DNA of 64,000 bases from Embiotoca jacksoni. Taxonomy: Eukaryota; Chordata; Actinopteri; Embiotocidae. The DNA is taken from the NCBI GenBank assembly GCA_022577435.1, contig JAKOON010000008.1, positions 20,996,501 to 21,060,500 of the forward strand, given 5' to 3'. The position numbers and the translations under genes are program-made. Below, one piece after another: positions 48,368 to 60,136 of the stretch; positions within the stretch are counted from its first letter, which is position 1, and each line of letters begins with the position of its first letter. Under the pieces are notes generated by a model, which was not told the origin of the DNA, searched no databases, and saw nothing but the letters and a program-made list of their open reading frames with translations.

Positions 48368-49229
48368 TCAGTCTGTGGACTGCAGCTCAGGTCCAAGATC
48401 AGCACGTAACATAATTACTCGCTGACCTGAAGTTGAGCCAAACTGGATTCGAGCCATTTCCTGCCGCAGGCCTTGGTCCAGACTGTATGTGTTCAATATT
48501 ACAACACTTTAAACTCAGCTTGATAGATTATATTGAAAAACACAAGTGAACTGCAATCAGTCTTCTGTCAGAAACATTACAAGCATGGATCCCTGGTGGG
48601 AATTTGTGATTACATTTGCATCCTACTGAGAGACAAATTGTAAAACGTACATCCATCTTTGTCAAAAAATAGTTTTAAAATTCACATTTTTAAAGGGAAT
48701 TATTTTGAAAGTGTAACTAGTGAAGCATAAAAAACTAGAAGTGTAAAATACTTGAAATGTAGCAGGATAGGAAAGTTCACTTTCTGAATATATAACATTA
48801 AATAGTCTCAAATTAAGTGACATAGTTGAGAATTACATGAATAAGTGAAATTAGTAACAGGAAATTATGACGTAATGATCCCCATTTCCTATTTTCCTTG
48901 GGAAAATAGCATGTTAAGACACTTTGGTGTGTGGAAATATTTCACAGGCAATACAAACAATAGACGGAATAAACAATACAGTGACGTCAACAGGAAAAAA
49001 GAAAATACCAGGAACGTAAATCGGTCCAGATGGAGTGACACTTTATGAAGTGGCAAAGGAACACTGGAACAATATTCCCACTGTCATAAAAAACCTGGAA
49101 AACCCCTTTGTCAGAATGACGCAGAGGTCTCCCCCCTGCTGGGAGCGCACCCCTTCCCACACGGAAGCTCTCATTAACCCGAAATGCACCGCACTTCCTC
49201 CTGGTCAGTGATTGTGCCCTGGTTAAGGC

Positions 49230-49243
49230 GTAACTATGGCAAC
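49230..49243. promoter_or_regulatory. Candidate RFX-type palindromic site in intergenic DNA
   Basis: GTAACTATGGCAAC is a near-palindromic RFX motif with a perfect GGCAAC half site. It lies in a locally GC-richer stretch (49060-49330) about 9 kb past ccdc81 and 11 kb before prss23. No transcript was recognised next to it. Confidence 0.35.
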
Positions 49244-49399
49244 AGTTGTTTGGTGGGAGCAAGGGAGAGATGTCAAATGACAGCTACAGAGAAACGCTTG
49301 TCTGGTGTGGACACAGGGGCAGACTGTGCAGTAAGATGTCTTGTGTTTGTTTGTCACTCGGCTTATGCGAACAAACAACGGATTTTATGAAGGCTGAAA

Positions 49400-51689
49400 A
49401 CTTTGTGTGAAAGGTATCTAAATAAAGTGGAAAACAGCTTCATGCTCCTTTAATGATTTTTGGACTTAGCATTACTATACATTTGAGAAAGAACATTAGA
49501 CACACTAATAACAGAAGTTATGTTCCCTCACGTAATACACAGGAGAATAACAGGAAACAGTTACAGTACTGATGATGTTTTGGGTTCTCTGAGTCACAGA
49601 TGTGAATTCAAGGGGATCAACGTATAGGGTCCCTGTAGCCCTGCGTAAATTAGAAGATATTCATAACATGTCATTTGTGGAGCAAATGTTCATGTACACC
49701 AAACTTCAGCCTCGTTTTTCTCTGCAGTTTGAGTCTGTCCGCCTCCCCTAAGCTGCGAGTTTTGGCACACTAAGCTCCATGAAGGTTTTCTCCTGCCAAA
49801 CACCAGCTGAGTTAATTAGTTTCTCGTTGTGAAAACGGCCATCATCATGCTCTGACTCATGAGATAAACAGCTTAACCGTTCCAAGGACACAAAAATTCT
49901 GGAAGCACTATGGCGCTGATCTGCTCCTTCTTATAGCTACAAACACATCAAAATAACATTATCTTTGGCAGGACGGTTCAGAAAACTCCTAAAACAACTT
50001 CCACTGTCTGCTGCCAACTGTAGGAAAAGTTTGATGTGAGAATTTACACCCTGATGTTTATTCTGGGTGAGACAGTGGGTCAACTGCAGAACGTTTGTTT
50101 CCCCCAAACCAATTCAGGAAAAAGGTGTCAGTCCAGTGGAAATAAGTAAAACAATCACCTGGCAGTCTTGTTCGTTGCTTCGAAATGTATTCACTACTAA
50201 CTGACAATACTGAGGCATTTCAGCGGGAAGCCTTCATCAGAGCATCGATGACAGCAGTGAGGTCGCTGACTGTCGCCATTTTAAACATATTTGCAGCCTG
50301 AATCCGGGGATGACGAGGTTGGTTGTTGCACCACGTTAACGCAGAAGCGAATATCTCAACAACTATTCGATAGATTTTAGTTTGCTACAGACACGCTACC
50401 TTACAGAGACCTGGTTTTTACACTAGCGCTACCAGCAGGTCAATTATTTAACGAATCCACTGAAAGATATACAACATCTATCGGCACAAAACGTTGAGGC
50501 ATTCATCGTTCTGGTATGATGAGTCCCAATCATGCTAACTATGCTAGCATGCTAAGTAAACTAATTGCTGGCCAGACCCTGTAAAGATTACCGCTAACTT
50601 TTAGGCCTGAATTGGTCATTTTGACTGGTTGCAGAGACCATTTTTTTGCGAGTTTGGATTTTGTTTGGTGCTGTTTGAAGGGGTCACTATTTCTGATGAA
50701 TCAGCAGAACAATCCCTGATCAATGATCTGGCTCTCAGACAATTGACTGGATCACTGGCATGTCAAAATTTGAGTAGTCTGTTTTGCAATTTGAGTAAAT
50801 CCGCGTCAGATTTTCGACAAGACTGTTTTTACAAACTGGAGTTTTACTATACGGGCTAACTTGTAATTTACATTGTGTGATTAAAACTTTAGTCTTGAAT
50901 GACACTGTGCCATGATAAAAAAAAAAAAAAAAAAACCCAGAACAACTGCTCTTCACAGCAGAACAGAATAAGATTGTGGAAGGAGACAACGAGGTCGACA
51001 ACGAGGTCGACAACTCGCAGCCGTCTGTGGCCCCACATCAGTCTCATTTTTTTTATTACTTTCCATTCATAGTAAATTACACAATGTTGAGCTGCCTGTT
51101 AGGATGCAATCATCCTGTTTGAAGAAACTGTATTGGAGCTTTTTCAATGTACAAAACCAATTGAAGTTCCCAGCCTTGCATTTTTTTGTGAGCACCTTTG
51201 TTGTGGCTGGTCAGTAGATCTATGTTATGATCAAAAAGTTCACAGCTTCTGACAAGCGAAGAGATGAAAATCTTAGAAAAATTGTAAAGATTATATCTGT
51301 TGATACCTCCTGATTCTCAATCTAAACACCAGCATGTTAGGATCATCACTGTGAGCATGTTAGCGTGGTCTGATTATTATCTTTTTACTACTGAGAGCTG
51401 CCTTCAGCCTGACTTTGCTCTCGGGGGACAAACAGCAGCCCTTTCTTTCTGAGGCAGAAAGCCAAACTAAAACAGCTAAAGAACATTTGTAACATCCAAA
51501 GTCTAAAAAGCCCACACACACAAGAAAAAGCCTTACACTTATTAAGCTTAGAAAACCAAAAAGAAGCACCGTCTGATCCATTCGAAAGGAGGCCTGAGCT
51601 GAGCAGATCAAATAGCTCAAGGACCTGGAAGTGACTCACAGGTCCCAGATCCCAAACCCCATTATTAACATCCCCCGCACCTCCCACAG

Positions 51690-51784
<95 letters not shown>

Positions 51785-54700
51785 CGTGCACGCACAGAAC
51801 TCCCTGTAGTACGGCGGAGATAATTGAGACTGGACCAGAGAAATTGAGATAATGTCTTCATCAGAAGTGTGGGAGTTTGTGGTCTGCTGGTTGTTTTTTT
51901 ATGGTCAGAGGTGATTTTACTGGTGTGCTGACAGACTCCATGTTTAAGCCTGTGTCGTGCACAGTCTCTGCCTGGCTGGAAGAGTTTAACCTTTGACCTT
52001 TTAGCTGTCAATACAGAGAGGTGATCTCGGAGAAGGAGTGAGCATAACAGGAAGCCTGCAGCTGAATAACAATCATTGTCCTGATGGTGTTTTGGGTTAT
52101 CTGAGTCACACAGAAAAGGCTATTGAGACTACCATCCACTGTGTATCTCTGGGGAGATTAATGGTGTCTCCTGCACAGCAGATACTCATCTTTCTCCTCA
52201 CATTGTACCACATACTGAGCCACTTGTTCCTCCCTTAAATATCCACATGCACACAGACTTGAGTTGCCATGGGACAAGATAAAAGACGTGCTCTGACTGT
52301 GAGACATTAGTCCCTCAATCACACACATAAACAGATGCAGACTAAAAGATGAAGAGAATGAGACAGTCTCTGGATAACAGCCCTGAAAAAATCATCCACA
52401 AAGACTCACAGGGTTTAATGATGGATGGGATTCAGAGGCATTCCTGATATCTGGGGGCTATCTGTGGCTGACAGACTGTCACTTTCCCTCAGTGTGTGGC
52501 TGCTCTCTCAGGGATGGGTGGATGCTCGCAGTGACTCAACTTGGATCAGGCTGGGAACAAATAAGGTACGTGTGTGACTCACAGCCTCCTTTGGCAGGCT
52601 GTATGTTTGAATTATAAAAGCATGTTGCTAGTATGAACATTCATGTGAAAATATAAGATCTGTTTTTCACTAGATTTACTGTTGTGGTTTGTTGTGAAGC
52701 ATTTCTGTCTTTATCTTTGCGGTAAACAGAGTCTGTCTACTGTTTTTGGGACAGACAGATTGAGCACTTAGTTTTCTAATTTCACATTTTAGAAAATTCA
52801 TGTGTTTATATCATTTTCAAGAGTCCATGAGAAGGTTCATGTGAATTTCAGATGTGTTGTGTCTGTTTCTGTAACCAGGGCCAGATTAAGCTAGTTTATC
52901 TTAAAGACTTGGCAGCTGGGTCTTCAAAGTATAAAACAAATGTTTACGGGCACTTCTAAAGTTTACTACTCCAGTTTGCCGAATCTATATAAACTTAAGT
53001 GTTTAAATGACATTTAGTGGTTTCAGGGGGAGTTACATGGATCTTCTTGAGCAATGCTTTTTCTATCCTTGCTCCACCCGCCAACTGCTCACAGCTTCAG
53101 TCGTTACAGTGACTATAGTCTGGAATCCCTGTTTGCATGTAGGTTTGTTAGGCCGCTCTGTGAGTTCGACTAATCAGTGACCAGCGACGGTTGCTGAGTG
53201 CAATGGCTTTTATGTCAAGTGTGCATTATACTGAGATTTTACATGCAAAACATATATACTTATAAAACGTGATGAATGATTATGGATTTAAGTGCCAGTG
53301 GGCCTAAACTCCAACAACTCCAACAGTATAAGTTATTCATCAATGCATCAGTCACAATAATCTAATAATAAAATATAACAGAGGCTTCAAAAGTTCATTT
53401 GGATTTTGATTTGTACATATTTGTATTGAGTGACATTTTATATGCAGGATATTTGCATGTAATTGAGTACTTTTTTTTTGGCACTACTGCTTTTATGTAA
53501 GTAAAACATCTAAATACTTCTCCCACTACTGATGACATCAATGTTCTGAGTGACTCACTGTATTAAAAGTAAACTGGACGTACTGAACCCTGATCTGAAT
53601 GACTAATTGTCAAATCATCTGATCGAATGACATAAACCTGATATATAGTGGTCTCATTACTGTTTAGTGAGTGGAGCTAGGGAACCAAATGTCAAATTAT
53701 GATGTGTAAATTTGAGGTACACACAATCCCTCCATGAGTTATTGAACTCAGCTGACTCTCCCAGACCGTTAGCGCTGCTACAGACATTCTCCCCCTCAGA
53801 CTGAATCATTTATTTATTCGTTGGAATCAAGTTTTTAAACTATTGTAACCCCCTGTTATCCCATAAAACATGACAAGTTTGAAACACCCCAAACATATTT
53901 CACAAATTATGATGTTGGCCAGATAAAAGAAATACTAAAGCCAGCTTTTTCATTTGCCACGTGCTGTAACTTCACTTTTGTATCACCCAGCTTCACATAC
54001 AGCGACTCAGCACACTTATCAGATGTTACCATCAAGCCAAAGCTGGTGAAGAGAAACCCCACAAAAACCTCAACAAACAAGGAAAAGCAAAGAAATCTCA
54101 GGAGCGATGAAGCCAGCGGGAGGACGACTTATGATTACAAAAATATGAGGAAAATGTTCAGACAGCTCCTTCTCATCATTCCCTCGGCATCTGTGCCATC
54201 AAATCACGAGTCTATAAAACACATCCATGACCAGTATTTCTATTACTGGCGGGTAAATACAACAGAACTTTTGTATTACAAAAGACCCAATGTTTTGATT
54301 AAATTACCGTTTGATCAGATTACATGCACTGGCCTTGTGAAAAATGACTTCAGAGAAGAGGAGAGTCCAGATAATGGTTACCAACTAAATGAACCAAATT
54401 AAGTTTGTAAGGACATCAAATTACATCAAACTGAACACACACACACCACACACACACACCACACTAGCAACAGAAGACCACAACTCCTGCAGGGTGACAT
54501 GAATGTTTTGCCATATCTTTCACAAGGATATGAGTCATTTTCGAATAAGCTCAAGTATCACATGCCTTGCCAAGCCAATGGGTTTACCCATAGTCACGGT
54601 GCAGACCTCCTTTCCTGCAGGCGAAAACTCAAATAGCTCAGTCATCAAAAGCATCTGAGGACACTGAAGGAGAGGGGAAAAGCTGCGACTGGGAGAAAAA

Positions 54701-56100
54701 AAAACTGAGTGAACTGTTAGCTAGCTGTTTCTCATTATGATTCCCACTTTCTTGTGCTTCATCTATTTGACTGGAATGTTGACATTATGGTGTGTGCATG
54801 CCTTGACGTAAAAATGACTAAGGGAAAACACACTGAAGATAATCCTACCAGGCTGATCACTGCCCTCTGGGTGTTAAGTCTGCGGCACTTCTTACCACAG
54901 AAAGCCTCACTGGTTGGGTGTGTTCAGAAGTCTGCTTTGTTGCACTTATACATTTGATGTCCTAAAAGCTTTTCCCCTCAGGTGTGTCTGACGAAAGAGA
55001 TTATAAGCCCTTCCATAAACGGCTTCCATAGTTATACTTGATTGATATGATTGCTGTTTTTATATTTTATTCATCAGATTTTCAGTTGATTTTAAGTGAC
55101 TTTAAAAAAAAAAAGTCTGCGTTAAAAACATTGCTGCAGTGGTGTACAGGTGGACTGCTTTTTAGCCTGGCGTTACGTTACTCTTTAAAGATTAACTACA
55201 CCTACAAATCATGCTGAAATTCTCTCTGCCAGCATGTACATTGGCGGGACCACTGACTGGCATTCAGAACAACCCAGCAAGCTACCGTCAGACTCTGCTT
55301 CTCCACTGGAAAGGGCAGCAAAAGAGAAATAAATCGTGTTCATGCATAACGTCGCCTCTATGCCAGCAATTACTAGGCTTGCTAACGCAACCCACAGCTA
55401 TGTGTGAAAGGCACAAACTGGGACCATACCGTCAATGTTCTGCTTTCTACACTCGGCACAGCGGCGGCTAATAAGCTTTGGCAGCATTCCTACTGAAAAG
55501 TTTACATTTTTGACAAATAGTTCCTCTTTGGAGACAGCTTTTTGATGAGACAACACCTGGCTTGTTCATTTCTTGTGCTCTGAAACACAATTACTTCATG
55601 GAGCAACAGTTAGTGGCCATTATGCACCACGACACGATGGAAAAGCAGCTGCAAAAGGTAGGGGGGAAAAAAAAAAACATCTGGATATATTGGGTCAACC
55701 TAATAGGCCTGAGGGACACATTCAAAGAAAACACTGGGTGCCTTTAAAATCTGTCTCCACAAAAAAAAAAACTGTCCAAAAGCACTGCCATGATGTCACA
55801 CTGGTGTTGGAGCCTAAAAGAGCCTAAAAGAAAAGTCAGCAATCCCATAACAGCTTCTCACAGTGTTGGTGCAGGTATACATGTCATATGATGAGAGAAA
55901 AGTCCACAATAGAAAAGGCAGGTTCACAGGTTTAATTTACAACTATTAAACTATTACCAGGAAGGACCCCATCAACGGAGCTGTCAATGCAGGGCTGATT
56001 GCATAATGTTGACATTCCAGTGTGTTTGACTGTGACGATCAGTTTACATACTGAATGTGTGGAAAGTTCACGATGAAAAGAGTTTTGCGGTAACCGGCTG
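49400..56100. other. Gene-free intergenic stretch
   Basis: No exon, tRNA or transposase recognised. A dispersed-repeat-like piece lies at about 50330-50570 ('atctcaacaactattcgatag'). The open frame 54046-54402 is AT-rich and without recognisable domain or splice context. Homopolymer A runs occur at about 50918-50935 and 55665-55676. Confidence 0.5.
51691..51781. repeat. (CA)45 microsatellite
   Basis: Long uninterrupted CA run; it produces spurious open frames on both strands. Confidence 0.98.
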
Positions 56101-56111
56101 CAACAAATTAT

Positions 56112-56231
56112 TAAAAAGAAAGGAAAAGAAAGGAAAGGAAAGGAAAGAAAAGAAAAGAAAAGAAAAGAAAAGAAAAGAAAAGAAAAGAAAAGAAAAGAAA
56201 AGAAAAGAAAAGAAAAGAAAAGAAAAGAAAA
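56112..56231. repeat. (AAAAG)n / (GGAAA)n purine microsatellite
   Basis: Starts as mixed GGAAA/GAAAA units and becomes some 16 AAAAG units. A 29-nt duplicate (agaaaaagtataaaactgc) follows at 56227-56275. Confidence 0.95.
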
Positions 56232-56234
56232 AGT

Positions 56235-59200
56235 ATAAAACTGCTTTGAAGAAAAGAAAAAGTATAAAACTGCTTTGTTACTGTTGCAAAGCATTCATCA
56301 CAGTTACCGTGGGACCTCTAAAGGGCATCTTGGGTAACATAGGAATTCAGAAAAAACACAAGTGAACATGCAGGGGTGAGAAAAGTGAAGAGTTCAAACA
56401 GACAACTTAGAAAACTCATCACAAAATAAACCCTGGAATGCACTCAGCGTGAAAAGTGGAAACTTAGAGAACTGCAGCCGAGCAAGACAGTGTTTACATA
56501 TTTTATACGAAGTATTAAAGGTTGTATATCAAATGCACTTGCCAACAGCTCTGTTATCTTCCTTTTGGCTTTGCCTTGAGCTTTAAACTTGGCTTAAGTT
56601 CACCCCAAGATTTCACAGCAAATAATTTCTCAAAAAACCTCTGTGGTTATCTCGTTTTGCCAAACAGCTGTTTCGAGGACCCGAGGGACGAGCGAGAGAA
56701 GAGGTCCACGATGGGAGAGACTATTCGAACACGAGAGGCACGGAGACAGGAAAACACAAGGAGAGAACAGAGCAGACAGAAAGAGACAGAAGGACATAAA
56801 GGGAGAGGATTCAAACATGTGAGTCTGTCCACACTTGTTTGATTGTGTCTGCGGCCAGAAGCGAGAGGAGGAGAGTGGGAGGAATAAAACAATTAACATG
56901 AACTGTACTCCGGGGAATGTCGGTTTCCTTGACAACGGCGGGTATAGCCAAACAAACGAGCCCTTTCATAACAATTCAAAACAAACAGAAATTTCGCCCT
57001 TATTAGCACCCTGGCATTGGTAAAAAGGGGCATCCTTTCCTCTCATCAGAGAAAAAAAATTATAATTTTTTTTCCCCCCCAAATTTGTTAATTTAGCTTG
57101 TATTTTCCCAAACTGGAATTGCACAGATAAAAAAAAAACAAGCAAAAAAAAAAAAAACAATGTTGAATGAGAAACAGCAAAAATGGACCTGATAAAACTA
57201 TTAAAATATTGACAGATCATACGATCACGTAAAAATGTGAGAAAGCAGATGAACTGGTGGTGAGGGTGTGGAGCTGCTCAAAGGTGGGGATGAGAGGTGG
57301 GTGAGGTGCTGATCCTCCTGCCCCAGATACTGCTCCACAGAGAGCCAGAGGTATGTGTGGGAGTTCAAATTGTAAATTTGTGTTGTGGGACGGGTGGGGT
57401 TTTTGTTATTCAAAGGAGTGTGATGAGCCAGCAGGTCCACCCTGTGTCCTGGCAAAGGTGCCGATCTATAATCAGTTGCAGGAGACTCTGAACAATTGTT
57501 TAACATTTGATTTTCTTCATTGAAGTGAGTCAGGAACCCGGGATACCGTGTCGGTGTCACGTTTGCCTCGCCTTGACTCCGTTAAGCTTTAGGCATCAAA
57601 AAACAGGTGGTTAGGTTTAAGAAAAGATCATGGTTTGGGTTAAAGTAAGTCATTTTACTGAAGCAACATTAAGTACATTATAAAAGTTACTTGATGTTAT
57701 TCCAAGGTGTCACAAGGAGATTGATACTACTTGTTAGTATGCAGCTGGCTAGCTTAATTTAGCATAAAGATTGGAACCAGAGGGAGATCATCTAGCTCTG
57801 CTTTGTCCAAAGGTAACGCGATCAGCCTACCAACGCCTCTGCAGTTCACTAATTAACATGTTATATCTTGTCTGTTTAATCTGTACAAAAACCAAAGAGT
57901 AAAAACAACAATTCACCATTTCAAATGTCCAAAAACCAAGTAGAGCGGGTAAAGATATAATAAGGTTTACATTCATCACAACAACAAGCTTGATTGGCTG
58001 GAAAGACGCCATGAGAGAAGATACAGGTGTAGGATCCACATTTTACCACCATGATTCTGACTGGAAATCAATTAAAAAGAAATAGTCGTTGTAAACAGTC
58101 AAGGCCAAGAGTCACAAAATGGTCAAATTATTGTGCGTACACTTTCAGCATTTGATCATAGCCTTCCTCATGCAATGAAATTAACATACAAAGACAATTA
58201 TTATCGCACATCTGGCAACGATCATGTGACAGATGTGTGCTCTGTAGAACCCAACAGTGATGTCACCTGCATTTAACTGCAGCAAGTTAAACCACTGGAG
58301 GTCAGAAAAGACCAAAACGCTCAGAAGGGTTGAGTTACTCTTTAAGGACGTTTTCATTAGGAACTTTTTGAGGTGCTGCCAGGTGATTTATTTGACCTGT
58401 GGACAGAGCCAGGCAGCTGTTTCACTAAGCTCCAGCTACAAATTAACCATCGTTACATGAACTTCATCACCGAACTCGTCTCAGTGATGAAATGAGCTTC
58501 TTTTGCAAAATGACCATGTCTTTGTTTTCACAGTGAGCGATGTCCAATATCAATCTATGAGCACATTGCTGCAGAACAGGGAGGGATGGGTGGAGGTTGG
58601 CTGACTGTTCAGCATGCATGAGTCCCCCACTCACCACCCACACCTCTTTTGTTATTTATTTATTTCTCCCTGTCTTTCTGGTGGCAGTTGTTCCCAATGA
58701 AATCATTATGATCTACTAACAGCTTGCACATTTTCAACATGGGTGGTTCAAGTGGAAAACAAACTTCCAGCACTGGCATCAGAACCATTCTCTGCCCACT
58801 GAACTGATTCCTCAGTCTCGGCAGTCACAATGGCAACGAGGCGGCTTTTGGCCGTAAATGTCCCATTTCGGAGTGTAAAGTCACAGCTGCAGGATGTCAG
58901 ACGAGTAACGCTTTTGTTGTGAAATAAACAGAGGATTAATGCCGAGAAGTCATGAGGTTGATCAATCCGGTTTGTCGAAAAAGTGAAAGTTTGTTTGAGC
59001 AGAACATTGATGAACGTGTGCTACATATTTGCTTCATGATTAGTTTGAGAGCATCTGTGGGTGGTTTGTTTGTGAAAAAGAGCGAGAAGGAGCGATGTGG
59101 ATCAATGTTTGTGTGACGAGTCGGTCAAAGTCATGTGGACCATCTTTTTCTCTCAAAGACTAAAAAACATACACACCCTTCAAATTCCTTTTCTATCATC

Positions 59201-59388
59201 CTCTATGCACTCCAAACATTTCCTCTCTTCCTCTCTCTACGACATCAGTTTGGACAGGCAGCACATGGTTCGATCCAGCTGTTTGGCATGTCCTGTTGAC
59301 AACAAAACGCCAAGTGTCTGTAAGCTGTGAGCAGCCCCTCAGAGTTTGGGGAAGGTCACTGGGGTCCTCATCATAAGACCAGTACTAT

Positions 59389-59432
<44 letters not shown>

Positions 59433-59800
59433 TTAATTATTTGCTGCTTCCCTCTTTTCAAAATGTGAAAGTTTTTGTTGTTGTTGCGTGCATCATTGTG
59501 TTTGAAACCTTTGAGATGTTTGTTCTGACAAATAATTGTCATTTTGGTCTCTAGGGAACAGCATCTTCATTGTTGCCAGAAAATGTTATACAGAAAACTA
59601 TGAACATGTTGAAATCGATTCCTTCGTGAAGGGAATAGAAGACACTACCACTAGTGCCACTAGAGGCAGTTCAATTTTAACATCGTCAAAGTAATAAAAC
59701 TGCATTCGATGTGGATAATGATGATTGACCGTCATACTCGAAGCGATAAGAGCATGACGAGCAGTAGAAAGTTTCGGCAGCAGTAATGTGATGTCACATG
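56235..59800. other. Gene-free stretch upstream of prss23
   Basis: Contains dispersed fish repeats at about 57600-57670 and 57710-58100, related to 3841-4230 and 33690-34080. No exon recognised. Distal regulatory DNA of prss23 may lie here, but no specific site is supported. Confidence 0.5.
59391..59432. repeat. (AAT)14 microsatellite
   Basis: Uninterrupted AAT trinucleotide run. Confidence 0.96.
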
Positions 59801-59819
59801 ACCGTGTTGGGGTCGAACA

Positions 59820-60136
59820 CACTCTCTTTCTGTGTATCCTCGTCGGCGGATGTGACACTTTGAGCTCAGACAGGAGACGTCCTCCCCCAGCGGCGCACAA
59901 TGATCCAACTCCTCCGCTGTCTACCCGGCTGCTTCTTCTGGACGACTGCAAACTGTCACGGATCTAATCAAGTCGGCAGCTCCTGAGAAACGAACCGAAG
60001 GGACGACGTGTGTTTGTTTTTTTCTTTGCAGCAGGAGGCTTGTCAGTTCAACGTCCATCGCATCGGCTCTGTGTGTTCCGCTTTGAGGGGTTTTCCCACA
60101 GTGTTCAGCCACCAGCTCACCTGCAGACGGCTGACC
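59820..60136 (+). promoter_or_regulatory. prss23 promoter/5' UTR region (CpG-rich)
   Basis: The 300 bp before the prss23 ATG are clearly richer in CG dinucleotides than the surroundings (ctcgtcggcgg, ccagcggcgcac, gacgacgtg), consistent with a CpG-type promoter and 5' UTR. No TATA box is evident, and the transcription start cannot be placed from sequence alone. Confidence 0.5.

Larger units (their letters stand above)
45840..49000. other. Gene-free intergenic stretch with microsatellites
   Basis: Contains a pyrimidine-rich segment at about 45985-46215 (many cttccc/tcctcc words) and the microsatellites listed separately. No gene or transposon recognised. Confidence 0.5.

Noticed and set aside
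48987..49262. 91-codon minus-strand frame in a GC-richer stretch
   Set aside because: No domain or splice context; the composition is better explained by a possible regulatory island.
54046..54402. 118-codon open frame
   Set aside because: No recognisable domain, low-complexity Lys/Thr start, no splice signals or neighbours that support a gene.
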